Assembly (NCBI GenBank): GCA_021787505.1
Contig: JAJYLU010000061.1
Span: 1 to 8,126 of the forward strand
Source: Nitrospirota bacterium
Lineage (GTDB): Bacteria; Nitrospirota; Thermodesulfovibrionia; Thermodesulfovibrionales; UBA6898
Length of the DNA: 8,126 bases
Direction of reading: 5' to 3'
Shown in pieces: positions 1-5,843 of this stretch (position 1 is the first letter of the stretch; the number at the start of each line of letters is the position of its first letter). Under the pieces are notes generated by a model that was given only the letters and a program-made list of their open reading frames with translations, did no database searches and was not told where the DNA came from. Made by a program: the position numbers and the translations under genes.

Positions 1-429
1 TCTTATTCCACCTATGACCACCCCCCAGTACTCGAATTTCTGTTTATAATCGTAACGGTCGCACCTCGCCGGCCTGTCCGTGATCCCGAAGTAGTATTTC
101 AGATTGTCGATTGCGTCGGTAAAGTCCTTCAGGTTGATCACCATCGACGGCATCCATTTCTTCACGATTACCCCGTAGGAGCCGGTCAGCATGTGCTGAA
201 GGGTGAGGACAGTAAAGATAAGTCCGGTGGTCCTGTGGATGACCCTTGCGTTGTCGATCCCTCCGAGGTTCATTATGATCCACTCGGCCCACGAGGAATT
301 ATGGAACTTCTGAGAGATACCGGTCACGACCAGCACGATGAAAGTAATGGCGTTCGCCTGGTGCTCGATAATGCGCAGGGGATGAAATCTTCTGAGGAAC
401 TCCCCGTTTTTCTTTTCTATTTCGATCAT
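1..429 (-). CDS. Cytochrome b (formate dehydrogenase gamma / b561-type), 3' end cut by window
   Basis: Membrane di-haem cytochrome b, seen as its first 143 residues; the frame is still open at base 1. The start ATG at 429 has a strong AAAGGAGG site six bases upstream. The N-terminus has the family pattern RFHPLRIIEHQANA followed by a membrane helix (about residues 24-42). A second helix around 62-83 carries RVIHRTTG and LQHML. His23, His65 and His79 are the likely b-haem ligands among the visible residues. In this family the protein moves electrons between the quinone pool and a periplasmic partner. The gene starts 13 bp after the 13-haem cytochrome gene, and its ribosome site overlaps that gene's stop, so the two are probably translationally coupled and form one complex. 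The direction of electron flow cannot be read from sequence. The family assignment is firm; the exact subfamily is not. Confidence 0.85.
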   Translation of the reverse strand, partial: MIEIEKKNGEFLRRFHPLRIIEHQANAITFIVLVVTGISQKFHNSSWAEWIIMNLGGIDNARVIHRTTGLIFTVLTLQHMLTGSYGVIVKKWMPSMVINLKDFTDAIDNLKYYFGITDRPARCDRYDYKQKFEYWGVVIGGIR

Positions 430-435
430 ATAAGG

Positions 436-443
436 CCTCCTTT
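436..443 (-). promoter_or_regulatory. Strong ribosome binding site of the cytochrome b gene
   Basis: On the minus strand AAAGGAGG lies six bases before the ATG at 429. Its first A is the last base of the TGA stop of the upstream 13-haem cytochrome (445-443). This arrangement suits translational coupling of the two subunits and fixes the cytochrome b start. Confidence 0.8.
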
Positions 444-1831
444 CATCTGTTGACAGCGTAGCGCCATATATGCAGGATTATCTGAAGGACGAGTCCCACT
501 ATCATGAACGGGATAAAGATGGAGTATATGAGGTTGATAGTGTAGACGAGAGGGGCCCTCTTGAAGTTCGGTTCATAGTGGGATATCCACGTGTCAGGAA
601 AGTTGTCGGACGCCCCGGGGTGGCATTTCCTGCATCTCCTGACGAGATTTCCTTTTACGATGGAGGCATCCGGACCCTTCGTCCTTGTAATATCGTGAAT
701 ACCATGGCAGTCGGTACATACGGCGATGTGCCTTATAGCATTTTTCTGCTTCTTGTAGTAAGAGACCGTAACCCCGTGGAAGTCCTCGAGGTATGACTGC
801 AGGACCGCAGTGGAGAGCCCGTACTTCTTCATAAGCTCTTCGTTGGCGTGGCAGTTGCTGCACATCTGAGGGATGTTATTGCGGAAATCGGCCATCCTCG
901 GGTCTGAGATATCGTGCGCCCTGTGGCAGTCAGAACATACCGGCACGTCCTGGTTATGCATCGAAATGAGGGACTTGCCGTGAACGCTCATGGCATAGGT
1001 CTGGTATATATCTTCATGACAGGACTTGCATCTCCTGGCGCTCTCGATCTTCTCGGTCCGTCCCGTCTTGATCCCATGGGCGCCGTGGCAGTCCACACAA
1101 ACCGGGGCCTTGAGGTTCCCCTTCAGGAGCACGTTGAAGTGCATGCTTTCGAGCGTCTTCGTGTACTTGTCGAAATGGCATCTCCTGCAGGTCTCCGACG
1201 TGATAATCGTAAAGTTCCTCTTGTCCTTGAAGTCCCGATCGGGGTGCTCTTTGGAAGAAAAGCCGAAGTGACAGTCTGCGCATCTCAGTTTATTGTGGAC
1301 GGAAGCCTTGAGGGCATCTTCGTCGATCTCAAGCGAGTGCCTGCTGCCGTCTTTGAACGGGATAGCCAGTCCGTACTTGTGACATCCGAAACAGGCGTCG
1401 CCGGAATCCTTCACCGGTTGTATCGCATGAGACCCGTGGCAGTCCACGCATACGACCTCCCTGAGGGCCCCGAGCATCCGGAGATGGATGCCCTTTTTGA
1501 AGGTATGGCACTGCCTGCATGCATCCGAGGCCCAGACCGTCAGACTTCTCCTGTTCTTGAACTGACGCTTCGCGTGGTCTCCCAGGGAAAAACCTTTGTG
1601 GCACCCGGAGCAACTCACACTTTTGTGGGCTGATGTCATGAGCGAACGGTCATCCACGAAAAGTGACAGCGTTTCGCCGTTCTTGAAGGTGAGGGACATC
1701 TCCTTGTTATTGTGACAGCCGAGACAGAGAGCTCCCTCCTCCCCGGGCGGATAGGACGCGATACTTATACTTTGTGCTACAAAGAAAGACGACAGGATAA
1801 GAGTGATGTGCAATACAATGCGGTTCAGCAT
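443..1831 (-). CDS. Membrane-anchored 13-haem cytochrome c
   Basis: Periplasmic multihaem electron carrier of 462 residues. Thirteen CXXCH haem-attachment motifs begin at residues 36, 74, 105, 128, 147, 184, 215, 245, 268, 299, 324, 372 and 400. Residues 1-25 form a Sec signal peptide with likely cleavage after SIA. About 427-455 is a single C-terminal membrane helix ending HIWRYAVNR, so the haem domain should face the periplasm. Residues 36-146 and 147-260 are two diverged copies of one four-haem unit. Four motifs have the form C-x-D-C-H-x-x-H (128, 245, 299, 372), and the extra histidines may supply distal ligands. I chose the ATG at 1831 because it begins the signal peptide and has GGAGG four bases upstream; the frame stays open to 2089, but that extension is basic, protein-unlike and overlaps the upstream gene. 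With the cytochrome b just downstream it resembles a split version of the Geobacter Cbc-type quinol/cytochrome c modules. The specific role is unknown. Confidence 0.9.
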   Translation of the reverse strand: MLNRIVLHITLILSSFFVAQSISIASYPPGEEGALCLGCHNNKEMSLTFKNGETLSLFVDDRSLMTSAHKSVSCSGCHKGFSLGDHAKRQFKNRRSLTVWASDACRQCHTFKKGIHLRMLGALREVVCVDCHGSHAIQPVKDSGDACFGCHKYGLAIPFKDGSRHSLEIDEDALKASVHNKLRCADCHFGFSSKEHPDRDFKDKRNFTIITSETCRRCHFDKYTKTLESMHFNVLLKGNLKAPVCVDCHGAHGIKTGRTEKIESARRCKSCHEDIYQTYAMSVHGKSLISMHNQDVPVCSDCHRAHDISDPRMADFRNNIPQMCSNCHANEELMKKYGLSTAVLQSYLEDFHGVTVSYYKKQKNAIRHIAVCTDCHGIHDITRTKGPDASIVKGNLVRRCRKCHPGASDNFPDTWISHYEPNFKRAPLVYTINLIYSIFIPFMIVGLVLQIILHIWRYAVNR

Positions 1832-1895
1832 TTCGCCTCCAGACACCCGATGCCAGGGACCGCCATCATTCCCGATAACAATCCCTTCAGTGGGT

Positions 1896-2270
1896 TCATT
1901 CCTTCTTCTCCTCTTCCTTTTTAGAGATAGTTCTCCTGGACCTTCCCTTCTTGCCGGCCAGATAGGCCTCGCTCGGCTTCCAGCTGAAGGCAGCACCCCT
2001 GTAAGTGCTCTGCAAAAGCCCCCCGAAGAGTTTGTGCGCCGCCAAAGAAAGAAGCATCGCGATTCCGATGAAAGGGAGGAAGACCGCATACACGAGGCCG
2101 AGTACCGGTCCCGCTACAAGGACAACTGCCGGGGGTACCATGTGGTAAGTCTCGTCGGCCCTTCCCGGAAGAACGCCCTTTGCGCTGAAATGGACCCTTT
2201 CGCCATTTGCAAAATTCCAGTAATCCCCCGTGCCTACGGTTTCGCCGCCTGTTTTCTTTATTGCCAGCAT
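1896..2270 (-). CDS. Small membrane protein of the cytochrome operon, function unknown
   Basis: A 124-residue protein that I do not recognise. It begins MLAIKKTGGETVGTGDYWNF, has a polar 43-residue N-terminus, then a hydrophobic stretch at about residues 45-79. That stretch is broken by a Gly-Pro (54-55) and a Leu-Pro (65-66), so it may be one long helix or a hairpin of two. The tail is strongly charged and rich in Lys, Arg and Glu (about 105-124). There is no signal peptide, CXXCH motif or obvious catalytic signature. The ATG at 2270 has AAAGGAG about eight bases upstream; an in-frame GTG at 2309 lacks a good site. The stop lies 64 bp before the 13-haem cytochrome start, on the same strand. 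It is plausibly an assembly or membrane-anchoring subunit of the cytochrome complex, but this rests on position only. Confidence 0.7.
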   Translation of the reverse strand: MLAIKKTGGETVGTGDYWNFANGERVHFSAKGVLPGRADETYHMVPPAVVLVAGPVLGLVYAVFLPFIGIAMLLSLAAHKLFGGLLQSTYRGAAFSWKPSEAYLAGKKGRSRRTISKKEEEKKE

Positions 2271-2282
2271 CTCACACTCTCC

Positions 2283-2359
2283 TTTCCCGGGCTCTCTTGT
2301 TTCCGTCACCCGTTGTTTCTGCTTCCTGAATTAAGAATAACAGACGGAACCCCGGGAAA
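2283..2359 (-). promoter_or_regulatory. Nested inverted repeat in the leader of the cytochrome operon
   Basis: Two perfect inverted repeats are nested here: a 9-bp outer pair (TTTCCCGGG at 2283-2291 with CCCGGGAAA at 2351-2359) and a 7-bp inner pair (TTCCGTC at 2301-2307 with GACGGAA at 2343-2349). An imperfect 6-bp pair lies inside them (2312-2317 with 2336-2341). In a minus-strand transcript, the 3' arm of the outer stem runs into the AAAGGAG ribosome site of the 124-aa gene, so folding could limit its translation. This needs a transcript starting upstream of 2359. A weak promoter-like pair (TTGTTT, then TATTCT near 2337) would start inside the repeat and exclude the distal arm. The repeat is directly visible; its function is inferred. 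It does not match any riboswitch class I recognise. Confidence 0.45.
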
Positions 2360-2387
2360 CAATCGGGAATAGTTCCTATTTTCCCGG
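2352..2387. repeat. 8-bp inverted repeat after the DUF4367-like gene; possible weak terminator
   Basis: CCGGGAAA at 2352-2359 is the exact reverse complement of TTTCCCGG at 2380-2387, with a 20-base loop. On the minus strand the structure spans the stop codon of the DUF4367-like gene (TAG at 2378-2376). A smaller hairpin, AATAG-GAA-CTATT, can form inside the loop region. No T-run follows in either direction, so it is not a textbook intrinsic terminator. The arm at 2352-2359 is also used by the larger leader repeat, so the two folds exclude each other. Confidence 0.35.
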
Positions 2388-2942
2388 ATTAAATACCCTA
2401 TCTCCGGAAAACGGCCGACCCTCCATCATGCTATCCGCGATCTTAAGCAGTTCCTTCACCGAATCCTTGGCGATAATTTCGACGTCATAGCCCTCTTCCC
2501 GCCACGTAACGGAATTGCAAGGTTCTCCGCCGGGGCAAAGCGCGATCGAAAGCAGCCCCTTTCTGCCTTTGATGAGTACGTTGTCCCTCTGTTTGATCGT
2601 TACCGGCTCTATTCTCGACACCAGTGGGGCAGGGTCCGAAGGGTCCACCTGCCTGATCGAAAGGACGATTTCTTTCCTCTCATAATTGGTAAAGTGCATC
2701 AGGACCATCTTATAAGGCTTCCTTTGGGCGTAAATCTCGGCGGGCGGCCAGATAAGATACTGAGGGAAATACGCGGGCAGAAATATCTTTCTTATCTTCA
2801 GCTGGTTCTCCACGTCCTCGATGCTCTTGTATTTTCGTATCCCTTCTTTCTGGACCGCCGAGGGGAACCAGTTCAGAAGAGCGAGCATGATCACCGTAGC
2901 GGACATGATCGCACCGAAGAGGAGATATTTTCTTATCAGCAT
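2376..2942 (-). CDS. Membrane-anchored periplasmic protein, DUF4367-like, partner of the M56 peptidase
   Basis: A protein of 188 residues. It has an N-terminal membrane helix at about residues 6-25 (uncleaved anchor or signal peptide) and an otherwise soluble, presumably periplasmic domain. The pattern LPAYFPQYLIWPP (55-67), a Trp at 147 in a strand-like segment, and an ending of the type S-x-x-E-L-L-K-I-A-D-S (161-171) resemble DUF4367 domains, found C-terminal in anti-sigma and envelope-stress proteins. This similarity is by eye and is weak. Cys136 and Cys142 could form a disulfide. The ATG at 2942 follows the M56 peptidase stop by 15 bp, with a purine-rich AGGACGGGGGAAAGG stretch between, so the two are almost certainly one operon. 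Given the neighbour, it may be the peptidase's substrate or its sensing partner. No DNA-binding domain is present. Confidence 0.75.
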   Translation of the reverse strand: MLIRKYLLFGAIMSATVIMLALLNWFPSAVQKEGIRKYKSIEDVENQLKIRKIFLPAYFPQYLIWPPAEIYAQRKPYKMVLMHFTNYERKEIVLSIRQVDPSDPAPLVSRIEPVTIKQRDNVLIKGRKGLLSIALCPGGEPCNSVTWREEGYDVEIIAKDSVKELLKIADSMMEGRPFSGDRVFNPGK

Positions 2943-2957
2943 CCTTTCCCCCGTCCT

Positions 2958-3914
2958 TTAGACGACAAAATAGCTTACTCCCACTATCGCGGCCAGGCTG
3001 GCTGCGTACCTTACCCATCCATATGGATGATACTCGATTAAGACATGATTCTCAAGCCGCTCAATCCGTTCATTCAGGAGCAGGTTGTGGCTGGAGCTCT
3101 CGATCGCCTCCTTTACAAACGACAGCCTGAACGTCTCGCTATGCGGGACATCAAGGGAAAACACCCTCAACGCCGAGGCGAGGGCTTCGGAGTCCCGCGT
3201 CACCGATACGGTAATGTCATCGCAAATCTGCTCATCGTCCTGCACGAGTTTCCTGAACTCAAGAAGGCTGATCGGGTTGTAGAACATACATATCCTGACG
3301 AGAAAAACGAGCAACGTCGTGATGTTGCTCCTCCTCACGATGTGGGCCGCCTCATGAGCAAGCGCACCTCTCAGTTCCCTGTCGCTGAAGACCGACAACA
3401 GGGGTTCGGACATAATGATCGCGTGCTCTTTCGTCCCCGTTGTATAGATAACAGGATTCGCGTCGTCGATAACAAAGACCGAAGGCTTCTTTATTCTCAG
3501 GACGGCGCTTATTTCGCCGACTATCCCGTCGATCGCCGACCCCGCAGGAGTCCCTTCACCTTCCTGTTGCTGCGGCTTGCTCAGCCAGTCACGCACGATA
3601 GGAACCACTTCCTGCAGCAGCACGACGAATGAGACCGCCCCGGTCACGAGAAAAAAGAGGTAGAAAAGAGGCCTGACCCCGAAGACCTCCACATTGATCC
3701 ATCTGAGGCTGCTGAACAGTGCCGTGTCCTCCACGAAATAGAATGAGCCCCTATCCGGATTCACCAGCTGGAAGACCGGGAACATGACAAAGGGGAGAAT
3801 GAGCACCAGAAGTCTGTACCTGAACCTTTCACGGGCCTCACCCACCTGCCATATGCGCAGCGACATCTCGACAATGAACAGCGTCAGCACAGAATGGGTA
3901 ATCGACTGTACCAT
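2958..3914 (-). CDS. M56 family (BlaR1-type) membrane metallopeptidase
   Basis: Zinc metallopeptidase of 318 residues embedded in the membrane. The zinc site is HEAAH at 187-191, and the likely third ligand is Glu228 in the downstream QDDEQICDD segment, as in BlaR1/MecR1. Membrane helices are visible at about 4-22, 35-52, 83-104, 198-218 and 301-318. The segment between 105 and 185 is the usual cytoplasmic catalytic region. The protein ends straight after the last helix, so the large extracellular penicillin-binding sensor of BlaR1 is absent. The start is uncertain. I chose the ATG at 3914, with a weak AGG seven bases upstream; an ATG at 3920 or a GTG at 3947 would add 2 or 11 residues. It is divergent from the flavoprotein gene, and no BlaI/MecI-type repressor lies beside it. 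In this family such peptidases cleave a regulator after an envelope signal; target and signal here are unknown. Confidence 0.88.
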   Translation of the reverse strand: MVQSITHSVLTLFIVEMSLRIWQVGEARERFRYRLLVLILPFVMFPVFQLVNPDRGSFYFVEDTALFSSLRWINVEVFGVRPLFYLFFLVTGAVSFVVLLQEVVPIVRDWLSKPQQQEGEGTPAGSAIDGIVGEISAVLRIKKPSVFVIDDANPVIYTTGTKEHAIIMSEPLLSVFSDRELRGALAHEAAHIVRRSNITTLLVFLVRICMFYNPISLLEFRKLVQDDEQICDDITVSVTRDSEALASALRVFSLDVPHSETFRLSFVKEAIESSSHNLLLNERIERLENHVLIEYHPYGWVRYAASLAAIVGVSYFVV

Positions 3915-3992
3915 GTACATGCCTATGTAAGAGCCGAAAAAACTCACTTTCTCTATTCTAACAATTTCCCCACTATTGTTTTCCCGAAAAAG

Positions 3993-4021
3993 GGACCGCG
4001 GCCGGTGCCCTGGTGTACAAT
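3993..4021 (+). promoter_or_regulatory. Candidate promoter of the flavoprotein-maf operon
   Basis: TACAAT at 4016-4021 is a good -10 hexamer, five of six to consensus. GGGACC at 3993-3998, 17 bases upstream, matches the -35 consensus only at three central positions. Transcription would begin near 4028, about five bases before the ATG at 4033, giving an almost leaderless message. This agrees with the lack of a usable Shine-Dalgarno sequence there. Confidence 0.35.
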
Positions 4022-4032
4022 ACTTACCAGGG

Positions 4033-5199
4033 ATGACAACGGATGTTACGATCATAGGCGCAGGGGCCTCGGGCCTGATGTGTGCGATTGAGGCGGGCAA
4101 GAGGGGACGGTCCGTCGCTGTTCTCGATCATGCCGCCAGGGTCGGAGCGAAGATACTCGCTTCCGGGGGCGGCCGCTGTAATTTCACCAACCTTCGAATC
4201 GGGCCGTCCGATTATCTTTCTGAAAACCCCCACTTCAGCAAATCGGCGCTCGCCCGCTTCACCCCCGGCGATTTCACTGCTCTCCTCAGGAAACACGGCA
4301 TCGCCTACTATGAAAAGGAACAGGGCCGGCTTTTCTGCATAAAGAGTTCGCGGCTGATTGTGGAAATGCTCGAGCGCGAATGCGCCGTTTCGGGAGCTGA
4401 ACTGCGCCTGAATTCCCGTATCCTCAGGATAACTAAGAAAGACCATTTTCTGATAACGACGGAGCGGGGTGAGCTGAAGGCGGAATCGCTCGTCATCGCC
4501 ACCGGCGGCCTCTCCTTTCGGTCACTGGGAGCTACCGGCTTCGGCTATCGGACCGCCAGTCAATTCGGTTTGAGGGTGACCCCTCTGAACCCGGCCCTCG
4601 TGCCGTTTATTTTCCCTGCCGAAGATACTTCATTTTTTAGAGGGCTGAGCGGTGTCTCCCTGGTCGCGTCTCTGCGGTGCAACAGGTCGTGTTTCCGCGG
4701 AGAAATCCTCTTTACCCACCAGGGACTGAGCGGGCCGGCGGTCCTTCAAATATCCTCATATTGGGACAAAGGGGATGAGGTCGTCATCGACCTGCTGCCC
4801 GACACTGACATATTCGAACTTTTTAAACTGGCGATGCTGAGCAAGACGGAGATACACACGCTCTTGTCAAGGCACCTCCCGAGAAGATTCAGCAGGGCCT
4901 TTTGCGATCGTTATGCCCCCTCGGGACATCTCCATGATTATTCGCAAAAAGAGCTGAGAGAATTTGCGGATCTGCTTCACGGCTGGAGACTGAAGCCTTC
5001 GGGAACCGCGGGATATGAAAAAGCGGAGGTGACACGGGGGGGCGTGGATACCAGAGAACTCTCTTCCAAGACAATGGAATCGATGAAGGTCCCGGGCCTT
5101 TACTTTATCGGCGAGTTGATCGACGTCACCGGGCAGCTTGGCGGCTACAATCTTCACTGGGCATGGGCGTCGGGATACGCAGCAGGACAGTATGTTTGA
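4033..5199 (+). CDS. HI0933/BaiN-type FAD-dependent oxidoreductase
   Basis: Flavoprotein of 388 residues, the normal length for the HI0933/BaiN family (also annotated as aminoacetone oxidase family). The N-terminal dinucleotide fold has GAGASG at 9-14. It is followed by GGGRCNFTN at 45-53, EQGRLF at 96-101, ATGGLSFRSLGATG at 156-169, LFTHQGLSGPA at 226-236, the TRGGVDTRELSSKTMES segment at 334-350, and the second FAD-contact region GELIDVTGQLGGYN at 360-373. The physiological substrate of most members is unknown, so I give no gene symbol. The ATG at 4033 is the only start that begins directly before the FAD fold. It has no useful ribosome site (AGGG touches the ATG), and a TACAAT hexamer sits 11 bases upstream, suggesting a near-leaderless message. 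It overlaps the following maf gene by 8 bp and is divergent from the M56 gene. Confidence 0.92.
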   Translation: MTTDVTIIGAGASGLMCAIEAGKRGRSVAVLDHAARVGAKILASGGGRCNFTNLRIGPSDYLSENPHFSKSALARFTPGDFTALLRKHGIAYYEKEQGRLFCIKSSRLIVEMLERECAVSGAELRLNSRILRITKKDHFLITTERGELKAESLVIATGGLSFRSLGATGFGYRTASQFGLRVTPLNPALVPFIFPAEDTSFFRGLSGVSLVASLRCNRSCFRGEILFTHQGLSGPAVLQISSYWDKGDEVVIDLLPDTDIFELFKLAMLSKTEIHTLLSRHLPRRFSRAFCDRYAPSGHLHDYSQKELREFADLLHGWRLKPSGTAGYEKAEVTRGGVDTRELSSKTMESMKVPGLYFIGELIDVTGQLGGYNLHWAWASGYAAGQYV

Positions 5200-5776
5200 C
5201 AAAAGGAAAATCGTGCTCGCCTCTTTGTCTCCCAGGAGGAGAGAACTCCTGGCTTTAACCGGGCTCAGTTTTCAAGTGGATGCGGGCGATTACGAGGAAA
5301 AAATGACATCGCACTTGCCTCCAAGGGCCCTTGCCCGCCGGCTCTCGCGCGGGAAAGCGGCGGCAGTGGCCCGAAAATATGCAAATGCCCTCATTATTGC
5401 AGCCGACACGTTCATCATATACCGGGGGGAGTTCCTTGGGAAGCCTCATACCGCGAAAGAAGCCGTACGGATGCTCCGGATTCTTAACGGCGGGACACAC
5501 TCGGTAATCACCGGCTTTACGATACTCGACACCGCGACCGGGAAAATGACATCGAGATCTGTCGAAACCAGGGTATACTTCCGGAAATTGAGCTCCCGGG
5601 AAATTCTTGCTTACGTGAGGTCCAAAGAGCCCCTCGATAAAGCCGGCGGCTATGCGATCCAGGGGCTCGGCTCGCTCCTGATACGAAGCATAGAAGGCGA
5701 TTATTTCAATGTGATCGGCCTGCCTCTGGCCGCCGTCGCAGAGGCGCTGAAGGATTTTGGCGTCTTTATCCTCTGA
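5192..5776 (+). CDS. maf: Maf family nucleoside triphosphate pyrophosphatase (dTTP/UTP-type)
   Basis: Cytoplasmic house-cleaning enzyme of 194 residues, the usual Maf length, which hydrolyses non-canonical or excess nucleoside triphosphates to the monophosphate and pyrophosphate. Visible motifs are LASLSPRRRELL (9-20), Lys55, AADT with Asp72, GKPHTAKEA with Lys84, HSVITG (103-108), and DKAGGYAIQG (149-158) with Gln157, then GDYFNVIGLPL. The AGGYAIQG block matches the YhdE/Bacillus Maf branch (dTTP/UTP pyrophosphatase) better than the YceF (m7GTP) branch, so that substrate class is inferred. The ATG at 5192 lies inside the end of the flavoprotein gene, 8 bp overlap, with AGGA five bases upstream within the overlap; translation is probably coupled. 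A role in division or septum control, as reported for Bacillus Maf, is possible but not shown here. Confidence 0.93.
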   Translation: MFDKRKIVLASLSPRRRELLALTGLSFQVDAGDYEEKMTSHLPPRALARRLSRGKAAAVARKYANALIIAADTFIIYRGEFLGKPHTAKEAVRMLRILNGGTHSVITGFTILDTATGKMTSRSVETRVYFRKLSSREILAYVRSKEPLDKAGGYAIQGLGSLLIRSIEGDYFNVIGLPLAAVAEALKDFGVFIL

Positions 5777-5809
5777 TTTATTGTTCGGGAACGGGGCAGC
5801 GGATTAGCA

Positions 5810-5838
5810 TTGAAAAAATAGTCCCATATCCTTACTAT
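5810..5838 (+). promoter_or_regulatory. Candidate sigma70-type promoter of the PilZ-receiver gene
   Basis: TTGAAA (5810-5815, five of six to the -35 consensus) and TACTAT (5833-5838, four of six to the -10 consensus) are separated by exactly 17 bases. The expected start site, six or seven bases after the -10, falls on or beside the ATG at 5844. No Shine-Dalgarno sequence precedes that ATG, so the geometry points to a leaderless mRNA. It also suggests this gene is expressed apart from flavoprotein-maf. Confidence 0.5.
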
Positions 5839-5843
5839 ATACC

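Noticed and set aside
914..1633. Plus-strand open frame of 239 codons opposite the 13-haem cytochrome gene
   Set aside because: It is antisense to a clear CXXCH-rich coding region. Its translation has no domain-like pattern and it has no ribosome site. It follows from the codon bias of the real gene.
1832..2089. 86-codon N-terminal extension of the 13-haem cytochrome frame
   Set aside because: The extension overlaps the 124-aa gene, is Arg/Ser-rich and would bury the signal peptide. The ATG at 1831 has its own GGAGG site.
2271..2309. GTG start at 2309 for the 124-aa protein
   Set aside because: The ATG at 2270 has AAAGGAG at suitable spacing; the GTG has none, and the extra residues would place coding sequence over the leader repeat and the ribosome site.
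2271..2375. c-di-GMP (GEMM) riboswitch upstream of the cytochrome operon
   Set aside because: I considered it because GEMM elements control multihaem cytochromes in Geobacter, but the conserved GEMM core sequence is not present; only nested inverted repeats are seen.
3045..3632. Plus-strand open frame of 195 codons opposite the M56 peptidase gene
   Set aside because: It is antisense to the HEAAH-containing gene, is rich in Arg, His and Pro as typical for reverse-strand shadows, and has no ribosome site.
3915..3960. GTG start at 3947 and a TAGAAT hexamer at 3955-3960 as promoter for the M56 gene
   Set aside because: The hexamer has no good -35 partner and the GTG has only a weak purine stretch. 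Kept as an alternative in the gene entry but not called.
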